Source: a virus. From it: a stretch of 25,680 nt of DNA. The DNA lies in IMG/VR virus record IMGVR_UViG_3300046028_004529, positions 1-25,680 of that record; one strand, given 5' to 3'. The notes beneath the pieces are model-generated. The model worked only from the letters and a program-made list of their open reading frames with translations. It did no database searches and was not told the DNA's origin. The position numbers and the translations under genes were made by a program. Shown one piece after another: positions 8,493-16,535 of the stretch; position 1 is the first letter of the stretch; each line of letters begins with the position of its first letter.

Positions 8493-9851
8493 TTATCCTG
8501 CTGTATTCACTACACCTGTTGTATTTTCCGAAATAGAATCTCTTACAATTTCCATTGATATCATGTGTTTGACATAATTAATTTTATGGTGTATGGACGT
8601 TATCAAATATCTTCCAGAATAGTTTGAATCTATATGTTGTGCTACTATATCTGATTCGTCTACCGGAGACATATCTGGAAATTTAATATCAATTACACGA
8701 CCGGCTTCTATATCTGTTCTGCCATGTATTGAAATATTAAGTTTTAACGAATTTAACTCAATTAAATTTGATAATCTATTTCCGTATATGTCACCCATCT
8801 GCTCATTATAATTTTTATCAACCCCAGTATGCACCCCTGTTGATGTAGGATATACTCGAATGTGACTGTTTAAATTTCTAATAACATTTTTTGCATCAAA
8901 TAATGGTCTTGTATTAGTTTTCGTTAAGTGTTTATACGATGAAAACCTTGAGACGTGATCGTAATCAGTAATTGCTTGTTGCTTCTTAATTACATCCAAA
9001 GATATTAACTTACTTGCAAAATATCCATTTTCTAAATTTTCCATGTGGTCTAATCCGTTTAGTATGGTAACAGACTGTATAAGTGACATCTTTTCATCTA
9101 TATCATCTGAAGAATTTAAAACACCGGTTGCTTTATATTCGTAAGTACCTATTGATGATGCAGATTCAAATATATTTTCCAATGCCCCGAAGTAAAATGA
9201 TCTATTAGATTCCCAGAATAAAAAATTACAAGCTTTTCCTGTTTTTGGAATTGTTTTCTTTGCCAACCAGTTTAAACATTGAAAAGGAGTCCATCCCGGA
9301 CTTACAAATTTTACTTTGTTTGCTGCATCTGAAAAAATAACAAGAGGTGTAGTATCGTTGCCAGGTTGAAGTCTAGAATACGCATCATCATAAACAAAAT
9401 TTCTATTAATCTTTAAATTGTCATTGAAAATTTTATTAACAATCGTATCAATAGATCCTTCAAACGCATTAAAAATTGGACTAAGAGAATCAACCAATGC
9501 TTCTTGAGATATAAATCTTAGTTTATAAATTTGAGTATTTTGATCTCTAACTAACATACGATCTTCGACCGATGTTACTTTAAAAGTTTTGTAGATTGTA
9601 TTACCCAATCCAGGAGTAGCAACTTTAACAATTAAATATTCTTCGCCTATAATAGAAAACTCTTTTATTAAGTTTCTACTGTCAGATATTAGTATATCTC
9701 CAGATACAACGTTGTTAAAAATGCTCTCATAGATATTCAACTCTACAAGATAATCGAATAAAGATACAACTCCCTTAGATGTAACTAAAAACAGTTGTTC
9801 TATATTTACTTCGCCTGGACCTTGCAGAGTTGATTGTGTAGAAATACTCAT
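8493..9851 (-). CDS. gp27: Baseplate hub subunit, gp27-like
   Basis: The protein has 452 residues (T4 gp27: 391). It begins with a region containing FLVTSKGVVSLFDYLVELNIYESIFNN. It continues with strand-rich segments such as LRFISQEALVDSLSPIFNAF and GWTPFQCLNWLAKKTIP, which recall the tube-like domains of hub proteins in the gp27/gpD family. It lies immediately upstream of gp5 with a 6-base gap. In T4, gp27 forms the trimeric cup that holds the gp5 trimer and caps the tail tube. It overlaps the gp53 stop by four bases. The call depends on synteny and general resemblance, because gp27 sequences diverge strongly. Confidence 0.7.
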   Translation of the reverse strand: MSISTQSTLQGPGEVNIEQLFLVTSKGVVSLFDYLVELNIYESIFNNVVSGDILISDSRNLIKEFSIIGEEYLIVKVATPGLGNTIYKTFKVTSVEDRMLVRDQNTQIYKLRFISQEALVDSLSPIFNAFEGSIDTIVNKIFNDNLKINRNFVYDDAYSRLQPGNDTTPLVIFSDAANKVKFVSPGWTPFQCLNWLAKKTIPKTGKACNFLFWESNRSFYFGALENIFESASSIGTYEYKATGVLNSSDDIDEKMSLIQSVTILNGLDHMENLENGYFASKLISLDVIKKQQAITDYDHVSRFSSYKHLTKTNTRPLFDAKNVIRNLNSHIRVYPTSTGVHTGVDKNYNEQMGDIYGNRLSNLIELNSLKLNISIHGRTDIEAGRVIDIKFPDMSPVDESDIVAQHIDSNYSGRYLITSIHHKINYVKHMISMEIVRDSISENTTGVVNTAG

Positions 9852-10444
9852 TGTCGTATAGCTGAAGTAAATGCTGTTTCTACAGATGAAACAATAGATG
9901 GTTTTAAAACATTAATGCGTCTCTTTTTCTCGTTCAAAGCATTTTCATACATAAAATTAGAAACTGGAAATATCGTACCTACTGGGAAATTTTGATAAAC
10001 AAAATTGACAGGTGCATATCCGCTGGTTGCTTGCAGGACAAGAGATGAAGGATTTGAAAATGTTGATCTAGATGTCATAGCTCGATAACCATTGACAATA
10101 TAATCTTGGGCATTTACATAGTGATGTAATGCAAACACATTTTCGTCCCCATATTTTCCTTCGCAATATTTAATAAGATTATTGTAGTCTAACGGCCAAT
10201 CAAATCTAGGATCTATAATATCATTAGCAATAAGTATTAGCCAATGTAAATTTGAATCCCCATACCAATAATCTGCAACGATTTCAGGTGTTTCGCCATC
10301 TTTTATATCATATTGGTCAAAGTATGTACCGTTCTTTTTTAACTCTTCAGATAAAACTGCTCTACGCAAAATATCAGGTACAGTTTGTACGGTTTTACCG
10401 TCATCTAATGTATAAAATAAAAGAGGAAATTTCTCAAAAAACAT
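9848..10444 (-). CDS. gp53: Baseplate wedge subunit gp53
   Basis: The protein has 198 residues (T4 gp53: 196). The N-terminus MFFEKFPLLFYTLD is followed by DILRRAVLSEELKKNGTYFDQYDI. The family signature, an ADYWYGDSNLHWLILIAND segment at about 66-84 with DPRFDWPLD just after, is clear. In T4, gp53 is the wedge subunit that carries a LysM-like fold and clamps gp25/gp6 around the hub. It lies between gp48 and the gp27-like gene. Its start follows directly on the gp48 stop with no gap. Confidence 0.93.
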   Translation of the reverse strand: MFFEKFPLLFYTLDDGKTVQTVPDILRRAVLSEELKKNGTYFDQYDIKDGETPEIVADYWYGDSNLHWLILIANDIIDPRFDWPLDYNNLIKYCEGKYGDENVFALHHYVNAQDYIVNGYRAMTSRSTFSNPSSLVLQATSGYAPVNFVYQNFPVGTIFPVSNFMYENALNEKKRRINVLKPSIVSSVETAFTSAIRQ

Positions 10445-11608
10445 TTAGTATCCTCGGTTCTTTATAGATTCTTTTGTAATTAGTTCCAACTCTCGGAAGC
10501 TTAGCACTAAATTAATTTCTGTAGGTGCTCCGTTTGCAAAAGATGAAAATTGCTCTCCGCCATACTCAACTGCCATATCAGTCAATGCGCAAGTTGCAAT
10601 TTTATTAAAATATCCATTTTCTTTATTGTTATAATAATACGCGATTTCAAACTCGGAAGGATATACAAAAAATGCACCGCCTGCAGCAATTTCAGGGTGC
10701 ATATGCAGTTTAAATTTATCAATTATGTTATATACTGCTCTAACTTCTTTTTCCGATTTAGGCATAAACCTATATCTAAAGTTAAATTTTCTATAGTCTA
10801 TACCTTCAAAAAATACTTCTCTAAAAGGATTAGTTTTAACTTTCGCGCCCAATTGTATAATATCTGCCGGATTCCCTAATCCTGGTAATATAGAGGGTAA
10901 TTTTGCTAGTTGCAATGCCGCAGAAGCCATTAGTCCACCTGTTCTGCTAGTTGAATCTATAGTATCAGATGCGGAAGAATCTGCCCCTAGAAATCCCCCA
11001 AGAAGACCCATATCCCTATCTTGATAGTTAATACCATAAGAAACTGAAGGACGTTCTTGCATATGTAGAGTAATCACATCTCTTAATCTTGCAGTCTTAT
11101 CGGATTCTAGAACTTTTGTATTTTGCATTGCTTGATCTGCAGCAACTCCTGCCGCAGTGTATAAAAGACCTTTAACAGCAGTTTTACCGAGTGCCTTCCC
11201 TATTTCTTCTCCAAATGTTCCAACAGGAGTTTTTGAATTATTTATTGCGCCTCCCAGTAAAGCACCGGCTGCAGTTTGTGCTATTACCCCTACACCTAAT
11301 GCAACAGCGCCACCATACGTTGCTCGTACACCTAAACTAGAATTATCTATTCCGTTTCTAATACTAGTACCAGCAACAGTTGAAGGGGTAGCATTTGTGT
11401 TTACATCAGATGGAGATTTAAATTTAGATTTTCCTCTAACATTTATAAAAAATGTGACATAGTGTTGCAAATCTGCATTAACTCCTATGCCTTCGGGATA
11501 GCTGTAGGTACCTATATTGTATCCATCCGCTCGTAATCTTGTGCCGAACGCATTTTCGTTGTTATATTCGGAGGCTCTTGCATCGCTATATGTTCTAGTA
11601 TCCACCAT
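10445..11608 (-). CDS. gp48: Baseplate tail-tube cap gp48
   Basis: The protein has 387 residues (T4 gp48: 364). The N-terminal part contains DLQHYVTFFINVRGKSKF. A central Gly/Ala-rich hydrophobic stretch (about 95-165) is followed by the conserved C-terminal half: FEGIDYRKFNFRYRF, FKLHMHPE, FVYPSEFEIAYYY and a final NLVLSFRELELITKE. These are recognisable gp48 features. gp48 sits on top of the hub and, with gp54, starts tail-tube assembly. As the first gene of the leftward baseplate operon, it starts about 31 bases downstream of the minus-strand late promoter at 11639-11646. The long hydrophobic Gly/Ala insert is unusual for a soluble tube protein. Confidence 0.85.
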   Translation of the reverse strand: MVDTRTYSDARASEYNNENAFGTRLRADGYNIGTYSYPEGIGVNADLQHYVTFFINVRGKSKFKSPSDVNTNATPSTVAGTSIRNGIDNSSLGVRATYGGAVALGVGVIAQTAAGALLGGAINNSKTPVGTFGEEIGKALGKTAVKGLLYTAAGVAADQAMQNTKVLESDKTARLRDVITLHMQERPSVSYGINYQDRDMGLLGGFLGADSSASDTIDSTSRTGGLMASAALQLAKLPSILPGLGNPADIIQLGAKVKTNPFREVFFEGIDYRKFNFRYRFMPKSEKEVRAVYNIIDKFKLHMHPEIAAGGAFFVYPSEFEIAYYYNNKENGYFNKIATCALTDMAVEYGGEQFSSFANGAPTEINLVLSFRELELITKESIKNRGY

Positions 11609-11616
11609 TTGTTTCC

Positions 11617-11624
11617 TATAAATA
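11617..11624 (+). promoter_or_regulatory. T4-type late promoter (rightward)
   Basis: An exact TATAAATA octamer, the T4 late -10 consensus read by gp55-RNA polymerase with gp33 and the sliding clamp. It lies 28 bases before the gp4 ATG, so transcription would start near 11630. It faces the leftward copy at 11639-11646. Confidence 0.75.
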
Positions 11625-11638
11625 TTATAGTTATTAAT

Positions 11639-11646
11639 TATTTATA
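11639..11646 (-). promoter_or_regulatory. T4-type late promoter (leftward)
   Basis: An exact TATAAATA octamer on the minus strand, 30 bases before the gp48 ATG, so transcription would start near 11632. It should drive the leftward baseplate operon. The two octamers point at each other and their predicted start sites nearly coincide. Confidence 0.75.
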
Positions 11647-11652
11647 TGAGTT

Positions 11653-12126
11653 ATGTACACCAAAACCTATAAGGGCCGGTTTAGAGTTGTGAATGCTGCA
11701 AAATATAAGGGAGATATCTCGAATATAGTGTATCGCTCTCTATGGGAATTAAAATTCATGAAATGGTGTGATACAAACGCATCAGTTGTGGAATGGGGGT
11801 CTGAAACGGTTATTGTACCTTATATTTCACCGATTGATAACAAAGTACATCGATATTTTGTAGATTTCTATATTAAAGTTAAAACTAACGCAAATAAAGT
11901 CGAAAAATACCTAATTGAAATTAAACCCGAGAAGTTTACGAAACCTCCCGAGATACCTAAAAATAAAACTAAACGATTTATAGATGAAGTTTTTCAGTAT
12001 GGTGTAAATGATGCTAAATGGAAAGCGGCATTTGAATTTTGCAAAGATCGTAATATGAAGTTTGTTATTTTAACAGAAAAAGACCTAGGAATAAAAAAAT
12101 TAAATGGCAACGAAAAGTCCCTTTGA
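11653..12126 (+). CDS. gp4: Head completion protein gp4
   Basis: The protein has 157 residues (T4 gp4, also called gp50/gp65, has 150). Family features are visible: YKGRFRVVNAAKYKGD at the N-terminus, YRSLWELKFMKWCD at about 28-41, a D in VDFYIK, and EIKPEKF. The E...D...ExK pattern resembles the TnsA-like nuclease fold reported for this family. gp4 closes the packaged head before tail joining. The start at 11653 is 28 bases after the rightward late promoter. The 3' end overlaps the next gene by 23 bases. Confidence 0.92.
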   Translation: MYTKTYKGRFRVVNAAKYKGDISNIVYRSLWELKFMKWCDTNASVVEWGSETVIVPYISPIDNKVHRYFVDFYIKVKTNANKVEKYLIEIKPEKFTKPPEIPKNKTKRFIDEVFQYGVNDAKWKAAFEFCKDRNMKFVILTEKDLGIKKLNGNEKSL

Positions 12127-12673
12127 AACAATACGAATAAATGCTGGCGGGCAAGAGAAGTCATATCAATGGTATCGCCAGCAAGTTCTTAACTTGGGTA
12201 AGATGGGATCATCCACGGGTCAAGTATTACGTGAAACAAATATGGTTACGTCAATTATGCCAGGCGAGATGTATTTGTTTATGTACGATCCTAAGTTTAA
12301 GAAAGAATTGCCTTATTATGATAGATTACCGCTAGTTCTTCCCTTTAGAAAAGTGCCAGGTGGCTTCTATGGGATAAACCTTCATTATTTGCCATATCTA
12401 ATGCGTTTTAAAATTTTAGATATATTGACTCAATATGCAGATTCTACAAATGAAGACACTCGCATCAAATTATCATGGAAATTATTAGATTCAACATCAA
12501 GATTAAGTCCTGCAAAATTTGCGGTAAAGCATTATTTAAATGACCATGTTCAATCTAGATTTTATAAAATAAATTATCAAGATTGGATAACGGCTTCCCA
12601 ATTACCCGTTGAGAGATTTGTTGGCGCCCAGAAAACTGCGGTGTGGCAAGATGCTAATAGAAGTCAACAATAA
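12104..12673 (+). CDS. gp2: DNA end protector, gp2-like (head completion)
   Basis: The protein has 189 residues (T4 gp2: 274). The core reads GEMYLFMYDPKFKKELPYYDRLPLVLPF, given here as MYLFMYDPKFK and LPYYDRLPLVLPF, then GFYGINLHYLPYLMRFK. Near the C-terminus are NDHVQSRFYKI and LPVERFVGAQK. From memory, this block is typical of proteins annotated as 'DNA end protector' beside gp4 in aquatic T4-like phages. In T4, gp2 protects the ends of packaged DNA from host RecBCD. Synteny (2 next to 4) agrees. The other head/tail-joining candidate, gp3, looks different in the sequences I recall, but I cannot exclude it. Confidence 0.65.
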   Translation: MATKSPFETIRINAGGQEKSYQWYRQQVLNLGKMGSSTGQVLRETNMVTSIMPGEMYLFMYDPKFKKELPYYDRLPLVLPFRKVPGGFYGINLHYLPYLMRFKILDILTQYADSTNEDTRIKLSWKLLDSTSRLSPAKFAVKHYLNDHVQSRFYKINYQDWITASQLPVERFVGAQKTAVWQDANRSQQ

Positions 12674-12681
12674 GGAACAAA

Positions 12682-13353
12682 ATGTCGAATTTTAATATAA
12701 CTAATTTTTTAACAGAAGTAAATAGATCGGGCATATCAAAAGCTAATAGATTTGAAGTGCAGATATTGCCGCCGCAATCTCTTCTAAGTTTTACTAATGA
12801 AAGTAGGTTAGTAAATTTATATTGCGATATAACAAATTTACCTGGGATGTCTATCATCACAAAGCCTTTAAGATTGTATGGTCCTGCATATCAACGTCCA
12901 GTTTCGTCAGAGTTTAATGGCGAGGCAATTAACATGACATTCTACTTAGATAGAGAAATGAATGTTAAAGCATTTTTTGATGCATGGATGTTTAAGACAG
13001 TAAATCCAAATTCTTTTAATGTGAACTATGCTGTAGACTATGTGTCTCAAATTAAAATCACACAATTAGATGAACGTGACACTGAAAAATATTCTATATA
13101 CTTAGAAGACGCTTTCCCAAGAGCAATGAGTTTAGTTGATCTCAATGCAGGAGCAGTAAATCAAGCAAATAAGTTAAATATGACATTTGCGTATAGACGT
13201 TGGTTTTCAGATCATCCAGCATACAACGGAATTAATGCTAAGACTAATTTTGATCCAAAATTAAAAGACCCAGCTATTAGCCCAATTAATCAAAATCGTG
13301 TTACTGGCGGAGTTGTCGGTGGCATTGATCGTGGCACACGAGGCGGACAGTAA
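12682..13353 (+). CDS. gp54: Tail tube-type protein, probably baseplate tube initiator gp54
   Basis: The protein has 223 residues. The sequence NRFEVQILPP, then NLYCDITNLPGMSI, MTFYLDREMNVKAFFDAWM and LEDAFPRAMSLVDLNAG is the gp19/gp54 tail-tube fold family. T4 gp19 (tube) has 163 residues and gp54 (initiator) has 320, so length does not decide. Position near gp48 and the gp26-like gene favours gp54. A separate gp19 gene would be expected next to the sheath gene gp18, outside this window. The Gly/Arg-rich C-terminal tail (GGVVGGIDRGTRGGQ) is probably disordered. A clear AAGGAAC ribosome site lies 8-9 bases before the ATG. Confidence 0.7.
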   Translation: MSNFNITNFLTEVNRSGISKANRFEVQILPPQSLLSFTNESRLVNLYCDITNLPGMSIITKPLRLYGPAYQRPVSSEFNGEAINMTFYLDREMNVKAFFDAWMFKTVNPNSFNVNYAVDYVSQIKITQLDERDTEKYSIYLEDAFPRAMSLVDLNAGAVNQANKLNMTFAYRRWFSDHPAYNGINAKTNFDPKLKDPAISPINQNRVTGGVVGGIDRGTRGGQ

Positions 13354-13387
13354 TTTAGTCTCGCAATTATTTTTATAAGGATACATA

Positions 13388-14083
13388 ATGGCACTGCCTA
13401 TATTAGAAACACCGACATATGAATTGATTCTTCCATCTACAAATAAAAAGGTAAAATACCGACCATTTTTAGTAAAAGAATATAAAGTTTTGTTAACAAG
13501 CGTTGAAGCAGATACTTCTGAGATTGCGAGAATAGTTACGGAATTAGTAGATGCTTGTACATTTAATAAATTAGATGTTAAAAAACTTGCACACTTTGAC
13601 ATAGAATATCTATTTTTAAATATTCGAGCAAAATCTATTAGTGAAACATCTGAAATTGTAATCAATTGCGATTGTGGTAATAAAATAGATTATACGTTGG
13701 ATATTACAAATTTAAAAGTGAACAAAGATGTAATTGCAGACAAAAAAGTTATGTTAACGGAAGACCTGGGTGTTATTTTAAGATACCCACAATTTGATGA
13801 AATATTGGATATACACAATAATTCAAACAGTACCAAAGTTGTGGAATTAATTACAAATTGTATAGATGCCGTATTTACTAAGGATGAGTATTTCGATGCT
13901 ATGTCATATAGTAAAGACGAATTATCAACATTTATAAATTCTTTTACTAAAAAGCAATTTGATAAACTTGAAGAATTTTTTAGAAATATTCCAAAAATAG
14001 TACAGAATATTGAGACAGACTGTCCAAAGTGTAATAAACATAATGTTGTAGAATTAGAGGGACTACAAAATTTTTTCGTCTAA
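13388..14083 (+). CDS. gp26: Baseplate hub assembly protein gp26-like (zero-frame product)
   Basis: The protein has 231 residues (T4 gp26: 208). It begins LPILETPTYELILPSTNKKVKYRPFLVKEYK, recognisable in part as YELILPSTNK and VKYRPFLVKEYK, the start of the T4 baseplate (gp26-like, PF12322) family. Two cysteine pairs, C94-D-C96 and C212-PK-C215, could form a zinc site. The family is thought to help hub assembly and, by position after the tube gene, may act as a tail assembly chaperone. The zero-frame product ends FFV with a stop at 14081. A slippery run just before the stop allows a -1 shift into the next frame, which carries the conserved continuation. Confidence 0.82.
   Translation: MALPILETPTYELILPSTNKKVKYRPFLVKEYKVLLTSVEADTSEIARIVTELVDACTFNKLDVKKLAHFDIEYLFLNIRAKSISETSEIVINCDCGNKIDYTLDITNLKVNKDVIADKKVMLTEDLGVILRYPQFDEILDIHNNSNSTKVVELITNCIDAVFTKDEYFDAMSYSKDELSTFINSFTKKQFDKLEEFFRNIPKIVQNIETDCPKCNKHNVVELEGLQNFFV
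14068..14077 (+). promoter_or_regulatory. Putative -1 ribosomal frameshift site
   Basis: The zero-frame codons are CAA AAT TTT TTC GTC TAA. They contain two overlapping canonical X XXY YYZ heptamers: A AAT TTT at 14068-14074 and T TTT TTC at 14071-14077, directly before the stop. A -1 slip leads into a 63-codon frame at 14077-14268. I did not find a strong downstream hairpin by eye; the following DNA is very AT-rich. Confidence 0.75.
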
Positions 14084-14268
14084 CTCTTTCCCATGAAAAT
14101 TTAATTAACTATTTTCAATTAAATTTTTCGTTGATGCAGCATCATAAATACTCATTAACGGAAATAGAAAATATGTTGCCGTGGGAAAGAGAAATTTATG
14201 TATCGTTATTGGTGAACTATATTAATGAAGAGAATGAAAAAATAAAAGCTAAAAAAGCAAGGAGTTAA
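14077..14268 (+). CDS. gp51: gp51-like C-terminal extension, reached by -1 frameshift from gp26
   Basis: The frame runs from the slip site to TAA at 14266-14268 and encodes 63 residues: RLTLSHENLINYFQ, then LMQHHKYSLTEIENMLPWER, then a charged end. This resembles the short proteins annotated as hub assembly catalyst gp51 after gp26 in cyanophage-type phages, as I recall them. No ATG or GTG precedes the conserved LTLSHENL motif: the frame opens at 14044, and the first in-frame ATG is 14134, inside the domain. The natural reading is therefore a fusion of about 293 residues made by -1 slippage. This is the layout of lambda G/GT tail chaperones. The last bases overlap the GGAG ribosome site of the holin gene. 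Confidence 0.75.
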   Translation, partial: RLTLSHENLINYFQLNFSLMQHHKYSLTEIENMLPWEREIYVSLLVNYINEENEKIKAKKARS

Positions 14269-14269
14269 T

Positions 14270-14779
14270 ATGTCAAAGAAGACTGAAGAAGTTAAAGAAA
14301 AGAAAAAACCCGATGAAGATTGGATGACGAAAAAATGGCGTCCAATGATGGCAATGATGTATATGACTTGCTGTCTATTCGATTTTGCGTTATTCCCAAT
14401 TATGTTTACTGTAGTGCAGTTCTGGGAAGTTCAAGCAGCGAATGACGCATTTAGACAATGGGTACCTATAACACTTCAAGGCGGTGGTTTATTTCACGTA
14501 GCTATGGGTGCAGTACTCGGCGTATCCGCATATGGCAGAACACAAGAAAAAGTTGCGGGCGCATCTAATGTTTCGACAGGAGTTCCTACTCCAGAGTTAA
14601 GCAGCGCACCTCCAGTACAATTACCTAGCTCTTTTGGTAGCGGTGGATTCAATTTATCACCAACTCCTGCTCCGGTAGCATCTTCTGGATTCGGTGGAGG
14701 ATTCGATTCTGCTCCAGCACCGGCTGATAATGGATTTGGATCAGTTCCAACTAAACCAATCGTTAGAAGACCAGTATAA
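14270..14779 (+). CDS. Holin candidate (GTA-holin-like membrane protein)
   Basis: The protein has 169 residues. A charged, Lys/Glu-rich N-terminus (1-23) is followed by KKWRPMMAMMYMTCCLFDFA, a first membrane segment at about 26-50. A second segment, LFHVAMGAVLGVSAYG, lies at about 74-89. The RP before the first helix and the Gly-rich second helix ending in AYGRT resemble phage holins of the gene-transfer-agent 3TM type. The C-terminal 70 residues are Pro/Ser/Gly-rich and probably disordered. A strong AAGGAG ribosome site precedes the ATG. Its place inside the tail operon, rather than beside the endolysins, would give late expression. A structural membrane protein is the alternative. Confidence 0.6.
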   Translation: MSKKTEEVKEKKKPDEDWMTKKWRPMMAMMYMTCCLFDFALFPIMFTVVQFWEVQAANDAFRQWVPITLQGGGLFHVAMGAVLGVSAYGRTQEKVAGASNVSTGVPTPELSSAPPVQLPSSFGSGGFNLSPTPAPVASSGFGGGFDSAPAPADNGFGSVPTKPIVRRPV

Positions 14780-16215
14780 TGCAAAACGCAATACAAGATC
14801 CATTAGATCGATTATCAAATATAATTGAAGGGGAAAAAAGTCCCTTTGTATTATTGTCTGAAAGAATGAGAACAACATCTGAAGATGTTAAAAATCTTAA
14901 TCTTTCTATTTTGGATCTTGCTATTGCGCTTGAAAAACGAGCAGGTGTGAGTAAAGATACCACAAAAGAAAAAAAACCGGTTGTTGAGGAACAAGTAAGA
15001 ACTTTATCGTCAGACGTTAAAGATATCTTTACGGGATTTACGGGGTATTTTAAAGAACAAGCAAATTATATCACAGGCAAAACTAGTTTGCCTTCCGATA
15101 TCAAAAAAATAAAACCAACAGATACTACAGATATAAAAGCAAGTATTCCTGAAAATATTATGTCAACTGAACCTGACCAAAATAGGGTGTTAGCTGATAT
15201 GGTAGATGTATTAATTGATATGAGAGATGATACTTCGCAAAAACAATTACTGCAAGAAGCACAATCTATTAAAAAAATTATAAACGATGAAAATAAAAAA
15301 TTAGAATTGCCTAAAGGAATTGAACCAAATAGCGAAACTGAAAAACAGGAAGATCGCGAAAAACTTGCAGAGGCAATTGCAAGAAGATTAGGGGAAATAT
15401 TTAATTCTGGAAATACTAATCCATTTAATCCTATGAATCTAGATCCAGATTTACCAGATAGACCAAACAGAACTGGCCCTGGAAAAACTAGGCCAGGTGC
15501 TCCTCCTGGTGCTCCTCCGACTGGTCAGCCAAAGACACCTGGACCAGGTGGTAAGACGCCCCCTACTTCCGGTGGGGGTAAGTTTAAATTGCCTAAACTG
15601 CCACCCGGATTAGGAATGGCTGGCCGGGTAGCTGGCGCCGCAACCGGTATAGGTGGTTTAATGTTAGGAGCGTATGAGGTAAGTGAATATTTGGATGAAA
15701 CAGGATTTGGCGACAAAATACAACAAGGCGCAGGTCAAGATGCAGAGAAAGCATTTAAAAATATAAATGCGGACTTTAGTAAGTTAGATATAACTCCGGA
15801 GCAAGCGCAAGATATATTAGATCAACCAGATTCTCCAGGCAAACAAAGAGATTTAAAAGCGTTTGGGGGAGAAGATGAACTTAAAAAGAGGGCATCCGAG
15901 CGTAAGAAAATTGAACAAGCATCTTTGAGAAAATATGATTATGTTGAACCAAAAACAAGTCCAAAAATTGATCCGTTTGCGCCAAAGCAAACAGAAACAA
16001 ATATAGGTAAAGTATTAAATGAGGTATCCGATAGAAATACAGAACTAAAAATGTTTAATATGGATAAAGGCGCAACTCAAATGTTGGCCCCAATAGTATC
16101 AAACAATACAATTAATAATACAGAACAAACATTAATAGGATCTTCCCCGCTACCTCACTCCAATGCCAATTCTTTAAATCGATGGCAACAAAAACGAAGT
16201 AACTATACAGACTAA
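14779..16215 (+). CDS. Large structural protein, possible tail tape-measure or hub protein
   Basis: The protein has 478 residues and I do not recognise its family with confidence. Residues 1-215 are charged and predicted helical, with coiled-coil-like spacing. Residues about 225-270 are a Pro/Gly linker (TRPGAPPGAPPTG, KTPGPGGKTPP). Residues about 278-298 form a Gly/Ala hydrophobic helix (MAGRVAGAATGIGGLMLGAY). The C-terminus has the NNTINNTEQT and SLNRWQQKRSNYTD style common in virion proteins. It follows a tube protein and a gp26/gp51 frameshift pair, where long-tailed phages carry the tape measure. T4's gp29 has 590 residues, so this would be short. The start overlaps the holin stop by one base. 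It is the last gene of the rightward operon. Confidence 0.45.
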   Translation: MQNAIQDPLDRLSNIIEGEKSPFVLLSERMRTTSEDVKNLNLSILDLAIALEKRAGVSKDTTKEKKPVVEEQVRTLSSDVKDIFTGFTGYFKEQANYITGKTSLPSDIKKIKPTDTTDIKASIPENIMSTEPDQNRVLADMVDVLIDMRDDTSQKQLLQEAQSIKKIINDENKKLELPKGIEPNSETEKQEDREKLAEAIARRLGEIFNSGNTNPFNPMNLDPDLPDRPNRTGPGKTRPGAPPGAPPTGQPKTPGPGGKTPPTSGGGKFKLPKLPPGLGMAGRVAGAATGIGGLMLGAYEVSEYLDETGFGDKIQQGAGQDAEKAFKNINADFSKLDITPEQAQDILDQPDSPGKQRDLKAFGGEDELKKRASERKKIEQASLRKYDYVEPKTSPKIDPFAPKQTETNIGKVLNEVSDRNTELKMFNMDKGATQMLAPIVSNNTINNTEQTLIGSSPLPHSNANSLNRWQQKRSNYTD

Positions 16216-16223
16216 TACATTAA

Positions 16224-16247
16224 AAAAGCCCGGTTTCCCAGGCTTTT
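16224..16247. terminator. Bidirectional rho-independent terminator
   Basis: AAAAGCC at 16224-16230 pairs with GGCTTTT at 16241-16247 around a C/G-containing loop that can pair further. T-rich or A-rich runs flank both sides. It sits between two convergent genes, the plus-strand structural gene ending at 16215 and the minus-strand gene ending at 16251. Confidence 0.85.
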
Positions 16248-16250
16248 CTT

Positions 16251-16523
16251 TTACTTCTTTGCTTCCTTCTCAGCCTTTAGCTCTTCAGGTCGTTTAACCT
16301 GCGGCTTTGCTGGTTTCTCGGCTCCTGCTTCTGCAGGTTTATCTTCTTTAGGTTTCTTTTCTATCTTGCGAACACCCGGTGTTGCTGTTGGCTCCGGTGC
16401 TTTCGCTTTCTGCGTCTTCACCGGTTCCTTCTTTTTTTCGGGTTCCTTTGTTTCTGCAGCATAGCCAGAATGCGCCATTGCAAATGTAGCTAGAAAAGCA
16501 ATTACTGTCTCTTTTAGAGTCAT
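16251..16523 (-). CDS. Small secreted Lys/Pro/Glu-rich protein
   Basis: The protein has 90 residues. A typical Sec signal peptide (MTLKETVIAFLATFAMAHSGYAA) has a likely cut after AYAA-type GYAA at residue 23. The mature part is low-complexity Lys, Glu, Pro and Ala (KEPEKKKEPVK, KAPEPTATPG), without cysteines or a recognisable domain. It is probably disordered in the periplasm. I do not recognise a family, and a spanin-like role cannot be supported because no lipobox or coiled coil is clear. It is the last gene of the gp32 unit, 12 bases after gp32. It ends at the shared terminator. Confidence 0.7.
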   Translation of the reverse strand: MTLKETVIAFLATFAMAHSGYAAETKEPEKKKEPVKTQKAKAPEPTATPGVRKIEKKPKEDKPAEAGAEKPAKPQVKRPEELKAEKEAKK

Positions 16524-16535
16524 GTTAGTCTCCGA

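Noticed and set aside
12104-12673. Assignment as tail completion protein gp3
   Set aside because: The LPYYDRLPLVLPF and GINLHYLPY blocks fit the proteins called DNA end protector next to gp4. gp3 sequences I recall look different.
14494-14963. Minus-strand frames opposite the holin and structural genes
   Set aside because: They are shadows of Pro/Gly/Ser-rich plus-strand codons, have no ribosome site and no recognisable family.
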